This document shows positions 33,136 through 42,391 of a stretch of 64,000 nt of DNA, in pieces; the stretch's first letter is position 1, and each line of letters begins with the position of its first letter. Source of the stretch: Chondromyces crocatus (GTDB taxonomy: Bacteria > Myxococcota_A > Polyangia > Polyangiales > Polyangiaceae); NCBI RefSeq assembly GCF_001189295.1, contig NZ_CP012159.1, positions 10,435,856-10,499,855 on the forward strand. Reading direction: 5' to 3'. Both the position numbers and the translations under genes were made by a program. The notes below the pieces were generated by a model. That model was not told where the DNA came from. It saw only the letters and a program-made list of their open reading frames with translations, and searched no databases.

Positions 33136-33909
33136 TCATCCAGAGCCGCCAGCGGCCGAGGGCTCGCGGTACTTGAACACCGCCTGCACGTAGTCGCGGT
33201 TCATCTTCGCGATGTTCTCCAGGCTGATCTGCTTGGGGCACACCGCCTCGCACTCCCCGACGTTCGTGCAGTGCCCGAACATCTCGGACCGCATCTGCGC
33301 CACCATCGCCAGCGTGCGACGGTCCTGCTCCGGTGCGCCCTGGGGCAGCAGGTTCAGGTGCGTCACCTTGGCGGCCGTGAACAGCGAGGCCGAGGCGTTC
33401 GGACACGAGGCGACGCACGCCCCGCAACCGATGCAGGCGGCAGCGTCCATCGCCCGATCGGACTTGTCCTTCGGCACGGGGATCGCATTGCCGTCGGGAG
33501 CGCTGCCCGCCGGCGTCGAGATGAATCCACCCGCCGCGATGATCCGGTCGAACGCGCTTCGGTCCACCATCAGATCCTTGATGATGGGGAACGCCGTCGC
33601 GCGCCACGGCTCGAGCCACAGCTCATCCCCGTCGCGGTAGTGACGCATGTGAAGCTGACACACCGTCGTCCCCTTGAGGGGCCCGTGCGCCTGGCCGTTG
33701 ATCATGAACCCGCACATGCCGCAGATGCCTTCGCGGCAGTCGTGATCGAAGGAGACGGGATCCTCTCCCTTCTCGATCAACCGCTCGTTCAGGACGTCGA
33801 GCATCTCGAGGAACGACATGTGCTCGCTGACCTCGGGCACATCGTACGTCGTGAAGGAGCCGGCGGCCCCCTTCCCCTTCTGCCGCCATACGTGGAGCTT
33901 CAGACGCAT
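33136..33909 (-). CDS. sdhB: Succinate dehydrogenase / fumarate reductase iron-sulfur subunit
   Basis: 257 residues from the ATG at 33909, which overlaps the sdhA stop as TAATG. Cluster motifs are complete: [19 protein letters not shown] plus CQLH for [2Fe-2S], [13 protein letters not shown] for [4Fe-4S], and [15 protein letters not shown] for [3Fe-4S]. It carries electrons from the flavin in SdhA to quinone at the membrane subunit. The subunit set (A, B and a single cytochrome b) is the Bacillus/Wolinella-like arrangement. An upstream in-frame extension lies inside sdhA and is rejected. Confidence 0.95.
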   Translation of the reverse strand: MRLKLHVWRQKGKGAAGSFTTYDVPEVSEHMSFLEMLDVLNERLIEKGEDPVSFDHDCREGICGMCGFMINGQAHGPLKGTTVCQLHMRHYRDGDELWLEPWRATAFPIIKDLMVDRSAFDRIIAAGGFISTPAGSAPDGNAIPVPKDKSDRAMDAAACIGCGACVASCPNASASLFTAAKVTHLNLLPQGAPEQDRRTLAMVAQMRSEMFGHCTNVGECEAVCPKQISLENIAKMNRDYVQAVFKYREPSAAGGSG

Positions 33910-35819
33910 TATTTGTAACTCCGCTGGCTGGGTTTGACCTCTTTGAATTCGAGAGGCTCCTTGTGGAGCACGGGCTTCTCGCCCTCTCCCGCCCACCCCC
34001 ACGCAGCGACATGGCAGAAGCGCTCGTCGTCGCGCTGCGCCTCGCCCTCGGCGGTCTGGAACTCCTCGCGGAAGTGACCTCCGCACGATTCCTCGCGGAC
34101 GAGGGCATCCAGGCACATCAGCTCACCGAGTTCGAAGAAGTCGGCGAGGCGGCCGGCCTTCTCCAGTTCCAGATTGAGATCGCCAGAACCACCGACGCGG
34201 ACCTCTTTCCAGAAGCGCTCCTTGAGCGCCGGGATGGCTTCGAGCGCGTGGGTGAGGCCCTTCGCGTTGCGCGCCATGCCGCAGTTGTCCCACATCAGCT
34301 TGCCCAGCTCGCGGTGGAACGAGTCGACGGTGCGGGTACCGTTCACCGCCAGCAGCTTCTCCAGCCTTTCGCGCACGGCGCGCTCGGCGTCCTTCACCGC
34401 GGCGTGCTTCTCGTCGACCTTCGCGAACTTCTCCGACGCGAGGTAATTGCCGATGGTGTACGGGATGATGAAGTAGCCATCCGCGAGCCCCTGCATCAGC
34501 GCGCTCGCGCCCAGGCGGTTCGCGCCGTGGTCGGAGAAGTTCGCCTCGCCGAGCACGAACAGCCCGGGGACGGTGCTCATCAGGTTGTAGTCCACCCACA
34601 GACCACCCATCGTGTAGTGGATGGCCGGGTAGATGCGCATCGGCACCTCGTACGGGTCCTCGCCGGTGATGCGCTCGTACATGTCGAACAGGTTGCCGTA
34701 GCGCTCGGCGATGGTCGCCTTGCCCAGCCGCTCGATCGACGCACCGAAGTCGAGGTAGACACCGAGGGTCGTCGGCCCGACGCCGCGCCCCTCGTCGCAC
34801 ACCATCTTCGCGTTGCGCGACGCCACGTCACGGGGCACCAGGTTGCCGAAGCTCGGGTAGCGCCGCTCCAGGTAGTAGTCCCGCTCGTCCTCGGGGATCT
34901 GCTCCGGGGAGCGCTTGTCGCCCTTCTGCTTCGGCACCCAGATCCGACCGTCGTTCCGGAGCGACTCGCTCATCAGGGTGAGCTTGGACTGGTAGTCGCC
35001 GGAGACGGGGATGCAGGTCGGGTGGATCTGTGTGTAACAGGGGTTCCCGAAAAGGGCCCCGTGCTTGTGCGCCCGCCAGATCGCCGTGGCGTTGGAGCCC
35101 TTGGCGTTCGTGGAGAGGAAGAAGACGTTGCCGTATCCACCCGAGCCGAGCACCACGGCGTCGGCGATGTGGACCTCGATCTTCCCGTCGACCAGGCTCC
35201 GGCTGACGATGCCGCGCGCCTTGCCGTCGATGACGATGAGGTCGAGCATCTCCGTCCGCGGGTACATCTTCACCGCGCCGCGGCCCACCTGACGCATCAG
35301 TGCCTGGTACGCGCCGAGCAGGAGCTGCTGCCCCGTCTGACCCCGCGCGTAGAAGGTGCGCGACACCTGCGCGCCGCCGAACGAGCGGTTCGAGAGGACG
35401 CCACCGTACTCGCGGGCGAAGGGCACGCCCTGCGCGACACACTGGTCGATGATGTTGACGCTGATCTGGGCGAGGCGGTGCACGTTCGCCTCGCGCGCCC
35501 GGTAATCACCGCCCTTCACCGTGTCGTAGAAGAGGCGGTAGATGCTGTCGCCGTCGTTCTGGTAGTTCTTGGCGGCGTTGATCCCGCCCTGCGCCGCGAT
35601 GCTGTGGGCCCGTCGCGGGGAGTCTTGAACGCAGAACGTCTTGACGTTGTAGCCGAGCTCCGCGAGCGATGCGGAGGCAGCGCCACCGGCGAGACCGGTG
35701 CCGACCACGATGATGGTGTGCTTCCTCTTGTTCGCCGGGTTGACGAGCTTGAGGTTGAAGCGATGGTTGTCCCACTTCTTGTCGATGGGACCTTCGGGGA
35801 TCTTGGCGTCTAGCTGCAT
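33909..35819 (-). CDS. sdhA: Succinate dehydrogenase / fumarate reductase flavoprotein subunit
   Basis: 636 residues. [21 protein letters not shown] (about 36-56) is the dinucleotide-binding fold. [16 protein letters not shown] carries His72, the site of covalent FAD attachment. Active-site stretches include HPTCIP, the PRDVASRN segment, and [10 protein letters not shown]. The enzyme oxidises succinate to fumarate in the citric acid cycle on the cytosolic face. It starts 24 bp after sdhC and overlaps sdhB by one base. Start [10 protein letters not shown]. Confidence 0.95.
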   Translation of the reverse strand: MQLDAKIPEGPIDKKWDNHRFNLKLVNPANKRKHTIIVVGTGLAGGAASASLAELGYNVKTFCVQDSPRRAHSIAAQGGINAAKNYQNDGDSIYRLFYDTVKGGDYRAREANVHRLAQISVNIIDQCVAQGVPFAREYGGVLSNRSFGGAQVSRTFYARGQTGQQLLLGAYQALMRQVGRGAVKMYPRTEMLDLIVIDGKARGIVSRSLVDGKIEVHIADAVVLGSGGYGNVFFLSTNAKGSNATAIWRAHKHGALFGNPCYTQIHPTCIPVSGDYQSKLTLMSESLRNDGRIWVPKQKGDKRSPEQIPEDERDYYLERRYPSFGNLVPRDVASRNAKMVCDEGRGVGPTTLGVYLDFGASIERLGKATIAERYGNLFDMYERITGEDPYEVPMRIYPAIHYTMGGLWVDYNLMSTVPGLFVLGEANFSDHGANRLGASALMQGLADGYFIIPYTIGNYLASEKFAKVDEKHAAVKDAERAVRERLEKLLAVNGTRTVDSFHRELGKLMWDNCGMARNAKGLTHALEAIPALKERFWKEVRVGGSGDLNLELEKAGRLADFFELGELMCLDALVREESCGGHFREEFQTAEGEAQRDDERFCHVAAWGWAGEGEKPVLHKEPLEFKEVKPSQRSYK

Positions 35820-35843
35820 CGAGAGCGTGCCTCCGGGGCGACC

Positions 35844-36527
35844 TCAGCGGACCACGCCGAAGAGGACAGCAAGCGGGACGAGAGAAAAGCCAACGGTGAG
35901 CAGGAAGGCGAAGGCCACCGCAAACTTCTTGAGTGCCGGGGTGTAGCGCGGGTGGCTGATGCCGAGCGACTGAAACATGCTCCACGCGCCGTGGTAGAGG
36001 TGGGCGCCCAGCAGCGCCACGGAGAGCACGTAGAAGAGCGCGACGACCGGCATCTGGAAGCCAGACACCATGTTGTCGTACGGCTTCAGATCGGCGAACT
36101 GCGGATGCACCGTGCCCGTCGTCAGGTGCAGCAGGTGGAAGACGATGAACGCGGCGAGGGCGAGCCCGCTGAAGAGCATGGTGCGGGCCGGCAAGTTCGG
36201 GTGCCGCTGCCCCGTCTTCCGGTATCCCTCCGGGCGGGCTGCTCGGCTCTGTCGGGTGAGGGAGATGGCGGTGTAGATGTGCACGAGCACCGCCGTCAGC
36301 AGCACGACGCGCGCGCCCCAGAGGACGGGCGCCGAGCTGTGGAGTTGCGCAGCGTAGGAGTTGATCTGCTCACGACCTGCAAAGATCTGCAGGTTACCCG
36401 CCATGTGGATGACCACATAGCCGAACAGGACCACGCCGCTGAGCGCCATCGCGATCTTCTTCCCGATGAACTCGCGGTAGAAGAGCGTGAGGCGCTGGGC
36501 TTGTGAGGGGGCAGCGATGGTACTCAT
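35844..36527 (-). CDS. sdhC: Succinate dehydrogenase cytochrome b subunit
   Basis: 227 residues with five hydrophobic helices. His residues in IHMAGNLQIF, VHIYTAISL, FHLLHL and GAHLYHGAWSMFQSLG fit the di-heme ligands of the Bacillus/Wolinella-type single large cytochrome b. The motif GAHLYHGxWSMFQSLG is typical. It anchors SdhAB to the inner membrane and reduces quinone. It is the first gene of sdhCAB. The preceding 190 bp must carry the promoter. Confidence 0.92.
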   Translation of the reverse strand: MSTIAAPSQAQRLTLFYREFIGKKIAMALSGVVLFGYVVIHMAGNLQIFAGREQINSYAAQLHSSAPVLWGARVVLLTAVLVHIYTAISLTRQSRAARPEGYRKTGQRHPNLPARTMLFSGLALAAFIVFHLLHLTTGTVHPQFADLKPYDNMVSGFQMPVVALFYVLSVALLGAHLYHGAWSMFQSLGISHPRYTPALKKFAVAFAFLLTVGFSLVPLAVLFGVVR

Positions 36528-36717
36528 CGACCCCTGACCTCTAGTGGAGCGCGGCGTCGATGGCCAGTCCCTTACGAACTCCGTTGGTTACCGCAGAATT
36601 TACGCGGTTTTTTCGCAGGTGCCGTGCCTCGCGCGCACGAGCGTCCCTCACCGCGTGAGGAGAGAAGCCGGCCTCGCGAGGCGTCGAGGCGCGAGGTATT
36701 TGGATCAATAATCAGTA
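36528..36717. other. sdh upstream region with a short AT-rich patch
   Basis: 190 bp between sdhC and the first vWA lipoprotein. The stretch 36699-36725 is unusually AT-rich for this genome (ggatcaataatcagtatcaa). A small ACCGC/GCGGT hairpin with six T (36590-36613) lies on the plus strand, where no gene is transcribed towards it. It could be a leader structure on the other strand, but nothing is certain. Confidence 0.35.
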
Positions 36718-38232
36718 TCAATAAAAGTAGGGATGCATCGGGAGGAGCTGCGCGATCTCCGAGAGCTCCGGATCGGTGCCGCCGGGATTGGCAGCCACCA
36801 CCTGAGCCTGCGCATCCCTCAGCGCCGTGGAGCTTCCCTCCTTGAGCGCCTCGGCGTAGGCGATGATCGCCCTGCCCTTGATGAGCTGCGTCGTGCCGCC
36901 GGCGAGCAGCTCCCCCACGCTCGCCTCCACCGTCGTCTCGCGCTGCTCGTAGGTGAGCGGCGACTCCCACCGCGCCGTCACCCGCACGGGATCTTGCAGA
37001 TCGACGACCTCCGGATCGCACGCGCGCACGACCTGGTTGAAGACCATCGCGTCGCCGGGGGCGAGGTGCTGCGGCTCGATCTCGGCCGCGTCTTCGGAGT
37101 ACTCCTCGCCGTAGAAGCGCTCGATTCTGAGGTACCAGGGCAGCGTCAGCTCCACCTGCACGCTGCGCGCGGCGACCTCCATCACCTCGTCGAACCGGTC
37201 CCGAAGCACGTCCCAGGCCTCCTGGGTGCTGTCCAGGTACACGTACGCGCCGCGCCCCTTGTCGGTCACCGCGTCCATGAGCCCATCGTGATAGCCGTCC
37301 GCGGGTCCGGCCCCGATCCCGACCAGGTAGATGCCCTCCTGGTCCGCGTCCTCGGCGTGGCTGGCGATGAGCTCCGTCGACGTGATCCCGACATTGGCCC
37401 TGCCGTCGCTGATGAGGATCACCCGGTTGAGCCGGTCGGGGCCGTAGTGCTGTAGCGCGAGCTGGTAACCGAAGGCGAGGCCGCTCTCCAGGTCCGTACC
37501 TCCGCTCGCCGAGAGCGCGTTCACGGCGTTCTGAAGCCCAGGATCGCTCGGGCCGTTCACCATGTGCCCGCTCAAGACGACGGCGTTCGTCGTGTTCCAG
37601 GTGACCATGTTGACGACGTCGCCTTCCGTCAGACCGGCAGCGATCGCCTCCACCGCCGCCTTCTGCCGCTCCATGGGGCTGCCCCCCATGGACCCCGAGG
37701 TATCGAGGACGAAGGTCAAGGTCATCGGCCTGCGGACCGCCGCGGGATCGTGGGATCGCACGCCGATCTGCAGGTGGTAGAGGCCTGGCACCTCGGCTTC
37801 CTGCATCTGCGGCACGATGCGCAGTCGACCATCGGGCGCGGCCTCGTAGGCGATGCGGTAGTAGTTCAGGAACTCGTAGGTCCGCACCGTCCAGGGAGGC
37901 GGCGCGATGCCCGCGCGAAGCAGCTCGCGGGCCTGGGCTGGAGAGCCCATCGAGTTGGAGTCGTCGGCCGACAGATAGAGCACCGGCGCGCTCTCCTCGT
38001 CGAGGCCCGCGCAGGTGAACGTCTCCTCGGGCGGCTCTTCGGACTCCGTGGGCGCTTGAGCGTGGTCCTCACCGGCATTGGTGGTGGTGGAGGTCCCCCC
38101 GTAGTCCCCGCCGCCCACCTCCGACGAGCCCAGGAGGCCCTCGTCCGGATCACCGCAAGCCGTCAGCCCTCCACAGCCCGCCACGGCGACCATCAGCGTC
38201 CACGCGCACCGTTCGAGCCAGCTACCTCGCAT
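36718..38232 (-). CDS. YfbK-like vWA lipoprotein, copy 1 of 3
   Basis: 504 residues from the ATG at 38232, which follows GGAGGTGGGTG. The lipobox LTAC gives Cys26. The N-terminal part contains AREL followed by LRAGIAPPPWTVRTYEFLNYYRIAYEA, matching the N-terminal vWF_A-associated domain of YfbK. The vWA domain has the intact MIDAS DTSGSMGG, then GGTDLESGL and LISDGRAN. The C-terminal part (AIIAYAEALKEG to PELSEIAQLL) matches the DUF3520-like end. It is probably a periplasmic or outer-membrane protein that binds partners through Mg2+. The three copies share sequence throughout and form a tandem family. Confidence 0.88.
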   Translation of the reverse strand: MRGSWLERCAWTLMVAVAGCGGLTACGDPDEGLLGSSEVGGGDYGGTSTTTNAGEDHAQAPTESEEPPEETFTCAGLDEESAPVLYLSADDSNSMGSPAQARELLRAGIAPPPWTVRTYEFLNYYRIAYEAAPDGRLRIVPQMQEAEVPGLYHLQIGVRSHDPAAVRRPMTLTFVLDTSGSMGGSPMERQKAAVEAIAAGLTEGDVVNMVTWNTTNAVVLSGHMVNGPSDPGLQNAVNALSASGGTDLESGLAFGYQLALQHYGPDRLNRVILISDGRANVGITSTELIASHAEDADQEGIYLVGIGAGPADGYHDGLMDAVTDKGRGAYVYLDSTQEAWDVLRDRFDEVMEVAARSVQVELTLPWYLRIERFYGEEYSEDAAEIEPQHLAPGDAMVFNQVVRACDPEVVDLQDPVRVTARWESPLTYEQRETTVEASVGELLAGGTTQLIKGRAIIAYAEALKEGSSTALRDAQAQVVAANPGGTDPELSEIAQLLPMHPYFY

Positions 38233-38421
38233 CACCCACCTCCAAGAAGCCAAGCAGAAGCCCTTCGCACAGAGCCCAGCAATGACCGTACCCGTGCGAT
38301 GATCTGGCTCATCTGTCGTCCTGCGAGTCGAGGAGGATGGCTGGACCTCTGACAGCAGCGTCCTGCCTTGCGCCATCGTGGCTCGGCGACCGTGGCATGC
38401 GAGAAGGACCGCATCCTCGGA

Positions 38422-39933
38422 TCAGGGCCAGTACCCGGGGTGTATCTGGATGATCTGCGCGATCTCCGAGAGCTCCGGATCCGCACCACCGGGATTGGCA
38501 GCCATCACCTGAGCGTAGGCCTCCTTCAGTGCCCAGTTGTTCCCCTCCTTGAGCGCCTCGGCGTAGGCGATGATCGCCCTCCCTTTGACGAGCTGCGTCG
38601 TGTCGGCGGCGAGCAGCTCCCCGACGCTCACTTCCACCGTCGTCTCGCGCTGCTCGTAGGTGAGCGGCGACTCCCACCGCGCCGTGACCCGCACGGGATC
38701 TTGCAGATCGACGACCTCCGGATCACAGGCACGCACGACCTGGTTGAAGACCATCGCAACCCCGGGGGCGAGGTGCTGCGGCTCGATCTCGGTCGCGTCT
38801 TCGGAGTATTCCTCGCCGTAAAACCGCTCGATTCGGAAGTACCAGGGCAGCGTCAGCTCCACCTGCACGCTCCGCGCGGCGACGTCCATCACCTCGTCGA
38901 ACCGGTCACGAAGCACGTCCCAGGCCTCCTCGACGCTGTCCAGGTACACGTACGCGCCGCGCCCCTTGTCGGTCACGATGTTCATGGGGGTGTTGAAGTA
39001 GCCTGAAGGGGGTCCGGTCCCGATCCCGACCAGGTAGATCCCCTCCTGGTCCCCATCCTTGGCGTGGGTGGCGATGAGTTCCGCCGACGTGGTTCCGACA
39101 TTGACGCCGCCGTCGCTGATGAGGATCACGCGGTTGAGTCGGTCGGGGCCGTAGTGCTGAAGTGCGAGTTGATAACCGAAGGCGAGGCCACTCTCCAGGT
39201 TCGTGCCTCCTCTCGCCGAGAGCGCATTCACCGCGGCCTGAAGCCCCGGATCGTCGGGCCCATTGACCATGTGCCCGCTCAAGACGACGGCGTTCGTCGA
39301 GTTCCAGGTGACCATGTTGACGATGTCGCCCTCCGTCAGGCTGGCAGAGAGCGCCTCGATGGCCGCTTTCTGCCGTTCCATGGGGCTGCCTCTCATGGAC
39401 CCCGAGGTGTCGAGGACGAAGGTCAAGGTCATCGGCCTGCGGACTGGATCGGGATCCTGGGACCGCACCCCGATCTGCAGGTGGTAGAGGCCAGGCTCCT
39501 CGGCTTCCTGCATCTGCGGCACGACGCGCAGCCGACCCTGGGGCGCGGCCTCGTAGGCGACGCGGTAGTAGTTCAAGAACTCGTAGGTCCGTATCAGCGG
39601 GGACGATGGCGCAGCCCCCAGGTGAATCAGCTCGCGGGATAGAACTGGAGAGCCCATCGAGTTGGCGTCGTCGGACGAGAGGTAGAGCAGGGGCGCGCTC
39701 TCCTCATCGAGACCAGCGCAGATGAACGCCTCCGCCGGCTGCTCATCGGGGAGTCGGAGCGGTCGGGAACCTGGAGCGTTGTCCGTCGTCGTGTAGGTGG
39801 TCCCCCCATCGTTCCCATCAGGCGAGCCCGCGCCGTCGCCCTCGTCGGGATCACCACAGGCCGTCAGCCCCACGCTGACAGCCATGGCGACCCTCAGCGT
39901 CCATACGCACCGGTTGCTCCAGCCACCTCGCAT
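38422..39933 (-). CDS. YfbK-like vWA lipoprotein, copy 2 of 3
   Basis: 503 residues, ATG at 39933 with the same GGAGGTGGGTG ribosome site. The lipobox LTAC gives Cys26, then CGDPDEG, a start shared with copy 1. The domain layout is the same: LIHLGAAPSSPLIRTYEFLNYY, vWA with DTSGSMRGSPMERQ, and the C-terminal AIIAYAEALKEG block. The linker after the signal peptide is shortest in sequence and differs most. It ends HPGYWP. The 5' leader and start region resemble those of copy 1 and 3, indicating duplication of the whole transcription unit. Confidence 0.88.
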   Translation of the reverse strand: MRGGWSNRCVWTLRVAMAVSVGLTACGDPDEGDGAGSPDGNDGGTTYTTTDNAPGSRPLRLPDEQPAEAFICAGLDEESAPLLYLSSDDANSMGSPVLSRELIHLGAAPSSPLIRTYEFLNYYRVAYEAAPQGRLRVVPQMQEAEEPGLYHLQIGVRSQDPDPVRRPMTLTFVLDTSGSMRGSPMERQKAAIEALSASLTEGDIVNMVTWNSTNAVVLSGHMVNGPDDPGLQAAVNALSARGGTNLESGLAFGYQLALQHYGPDRLNRVILISDGGVNVGTTSAELIATHAKDGDQEGIYLVGIGTGPPSGYFNTPMNIVTDKGRGAYVYLDSVEEAWDVLRDRFDEVMDVAARSVQVELTLPWYFRIERFYGEEYSEDATEIEPQHLAPGVAMVFNQVVRACDPEVVDLQDPVRVTARWESPLTYEQRETTVEVSVGELLAADTTQLVKGRAIIAYAEALKEGNNWALKEAYAQVMAANPGGADPELSEIAQIIQIHPGYWP

Positions 39934-40069
39934 CACCCACCTCCCGGAAGCCAAGCAGAGGACCCGCGGCGGAGGCCCAGCAAAAGCCGTGCCCTTACAC
40001 GACGCTCTCTGCCGTCCAGCGGGTCCAGCCGGGAAGGCTCTCGGGTGCCCGGCTCCGTCGATCTTCAGG

Positions 40070-41587
40070 TCAATAGGAGGGGTGAAGCTGAAGCAGCTGC
40101 GCGATCTCCGAGAGCTCTGGATCCGCACCGTTCGGATTGGCAGCCACCACCTGATCGTGCGCATTCCTCAGCGCCGCGGAGTCTCCCTCCTTGAGCGCCT
40201 CGGCGTAGGCGATGATCGCTCTCCCTTTGATGAGCTGCTTCGTGTCGGCGGCGAGCAGCTGCCCGACGCTCGCCTCCACCGCCACCTCGCGTCGCTCATA
40301 GGTAAGCGGCGACTCCCACCGCGCCGTCACCCGGATGGGATCCTCCAGATCGATGACATCCGGATCACAGGCGCGCACGATCTGGTTGAAGATCATCGCG
40401 TCGCCGGGCGCGAGGTGCTGCGGCTCGATCTCGGAAGCGTCTTCGGAGTACTCCTCGCCGTAGAAGCGCTCGATCTTGAAATACCAGGGCAGCGTCAGCT
40501 CCACCTGCACGCCTCGCGCAGCGACTTCCATCACCTCGTCGAACCGGTCCCGGAGCACCTCCAGGGCCTCCTGGGTGCTGTCCAGGTACACGTACGCGCC
40601 GCGCCCCTTGTCGGTCACCGCGTCCATGAGGGCGTCGTTGTAGCCACTGGCTGGTCCGGCCCCGATCCCGACCAGGTAGATGCCCTCCCGGTCTGCATCC
40701 TCGGAGTGGTTGGCGATGAGCTCCGCCGAGGTGACACCGACATTCGCCCCGCCGTCGCTGATGAGGATCACCCGGTTGAGCCGATCGGGGCCGTAGTGCT
40801 GGAGCGCGAGCTGGTAACCGAAGGCGAGGCCGCTCTCCAGGTCCGTACCGCCGCTCGCCGAGAGCGCGTTCACGGCGGCCTGGAGGCCCGGATCGTCGGG
40901 GCCGTTCACCATGTGCCCACTCAGAACGACGGCGTTCGTCGTGTTCCAGGTGACCATGTTGACGACGTCGCCCTCCGTGAGGCCGGCAGAGAGCGCCTCC
41001 ACCGCCGCCTTCTGCCGCGCCATGGGGATGCCTTCCATGGACCCCGAGGTATCGAGGACGAAGGTCAGGGTCATCGGCCTGCGGACCGGATCGGGGTCCT
41101 GGGATCGCACGCCGATCTGCAGGTGGTAGAGGCCTGGCTCCTCGGCCTCCTGCATTTGCGGCACGATGCGCAGCTGTCCGTCGGGCGCGGCGTTGTAGGC
41201 GATGCGGTAGTAGTTCAGGAACTCGTAGGTCCGGATCGTCCAGGGCGACGGCGCGATCCCCTCGCGGAGCAGCTCTCGGACCTGGGCTGGAGAGCCCATC
41301 GAGTTGGAGTCGTCGGAGGACAGGTAGAGCACCGCCGCGCTCTCCTCATCGAGCCCAGCGCAGGTGAAGGTCTCCTCGGGCTGCTCTTCGGGATACGGAG
41401 AGGTCGGGGGGGCCTGGGCGCCATAGTCGCCCGCGCCCGTGCCCGAACTCCCCTGGTTCCCGTCCATCTCACCGGGCTCGCCCACGTCGCCGAGCCTGTC
41501 CATCCCACTGCAGGCCGTCAGTCCACCGCTGGCCCCCATGACGACCATCAGCGTCCACGCGCATCGCTCAAGCCAGCAACCCCGCAT
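40070..41587 (-). CDS. YfbK-like vWA lipoprotein, copy 3 of 3
   Basis: 505 residues, ATG at 41587 behind TGGAGGTGGGTG. The lipobox LTAC gives Cys26, followed by SGMDRLGD and a Gly/Ser/Pro-rich linker. The N-terminal LREGIAPSPWTIRTYEFLNYYRIAY, MIDAS DTSGSMEG, GGTDLESGL and the end with PELSEIAQLL agree with its siblings. It is first in transcription order. Upstream lies the ten-unit 42/44-bp repeat, about 240 bp from the start. Confidence 0.88.
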   Translation of the reverse strand: MRGCWLERCAWTLMVVMGASGGLTACSGMDRLGDVGEPGEMDGNQGSSGTGAGDYGAQAPPTSPYPEEQPEETFTCAGLDEESAAVLYLSSDDSNSMGSPAQVRELLREGIAPSPWTIRTYEFLNYYRIAYNAAPDGQLRIVPQMQEAEEPGLYHLQIGVRSQDPDPVRRPMTLTFVLDTSGSMEGIPMARQKAAVEALSAGLTEGDVVNMVTWNTTNAVVLSGHMVNGPDDPGLQAAVNALSASGGTDLESGLAFGYQLALQHYGPDRLNRVILISDGGANVGVTSAELIANHSEDADREGIYLVGIGAGPASGYNDALMDAVTDKGRGAYVYLDSTQEALEVLRDRFDEVMEVAARGVQVELTLPWYFKIERFYGEEYSEDASEIEPQHLAPGDAMIFNQIVRACDPDVIDLEDPIRVTARWESPLTYERREVAVEASVGQLLAADTKQLIKGRAIIAYAEALKEGDSAALRNAHDQVVAANPNGADPELSEIAQLLQLHPSY

Positions 41588-42391
41588 CACCCACCTCCAC
41601 AAAGCCGAGCGGAAGCCCCGCACGACGACGCGGAGCAACGGTCATGCCGACGCGATACGCGGCTTTCACAATCCTCTCGTTGGCCCGGAAAGGTGGCTCC
41701 CCTGCTGACACCAGCGTCCTGCCTTGCCACATCGTGGCGCAGTTACCGTGGCACACTCGCCTCCCCCCCACCGGGGACAGGACGCAGCGCTGCAAGGGGG
41801 ACGGATGGTTCGCGGTTTTTCGCATGGCACCATGCGAGGGGAACGCATCGCTGTCGTCCTTTCGCGGACATCGATGCGAGAAGAACGGAGCGCTGTCGTC
41901 CTTTCGCGGACATCGATGCGAGAAACGAACGGAGCGCTGTCGTCCTTCCGCGGACATCGATGCGAGGAGAACGCATCGCTGTCGTCCTTTTGCGGACATC
42001 GATGCGAGGAGAACGCATCGCTGTCGTCCTTTTGCGGACATCGATGCGAGGAGAACGCATCGCTGTCGTCCTTTTGCGGACATCGATGCGAGAAAAGAAC
42101 GGAGTGCTGTCGTCCTTTCGCGGACATCGATGCGAGGGGAACGCATCGCTGTCGTCCTTTCGCGGACATCGATGCGAGAAGAACGGAGCGCTGTCGTCCT
42201 TTCGCGCAGACCCACGCGAGGAGAACGGGTCGCTCTCGTCGTTTCGCGTCGCTCGACCCTGGCCCACGTTGGCGGGACCGTGAGGGTTCAGAGAGACGTG
42301 GAGGCCTCGGGCTCCCGTCCCTCTGATCATGCGCTGAGGGAAGCGCTGGCCGTGGGGCCGGTGGCCGTGACGCAGCGTCGCTGCGCTCGGC
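41588..42391. other. 800-bp gene-free region holding a large tandem repeat
   Basis: It lies between the end of the glycine-rich lipoprotein gene and the start of vWA copy 3. Both are on the minus strand. About half is the 42/44-bp array. Long open frames cross the array on both strands, but the two 44-bp units shift phase, so no frame continues in register. The remainder has no recognisable gene. Confidence 0.6.
41832..42247. repeat. 42-bp tandem repeat, ten units, two of 44 bp
   Basis: Units start with atgcgag at 41832, 41874, 41916, 41960, 42002, 42044, 42086, 42130 and 42172, and with acgcgag at 42214. The shared body is gctgtcgtcctttcgcggac plus atcg. Two variants alternate: type A has GAACGCATCG and type B has GAACGGAGCG, in the order A B B A A A B A B A-like. 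Units 3 and 7, both type B, are 44 bp. In type A the boundary forms a hairpin CGATGCG-aggagaa-CGCATCG. Confidence 0.88.

Noticed and set aside
33910-34116. An N-terminal extension of sdhB
   Set aside because: It lies within sdhA in another frame. The TAATG overlap at 33909 gives the natural SdhB start.
36590-36613. A hairpin with six T upstream of sdhC, as a terminator
   Set aside because: The T-tract is on the plus strand and no plus-strand gene ends there. The 5-bp stem is too short for confidence.
41832-42247. CRISPR array
   Set aside because: Units are directly joined with no spacers, the sequence between conserved parts is itself repeated, and no cas gene is near.
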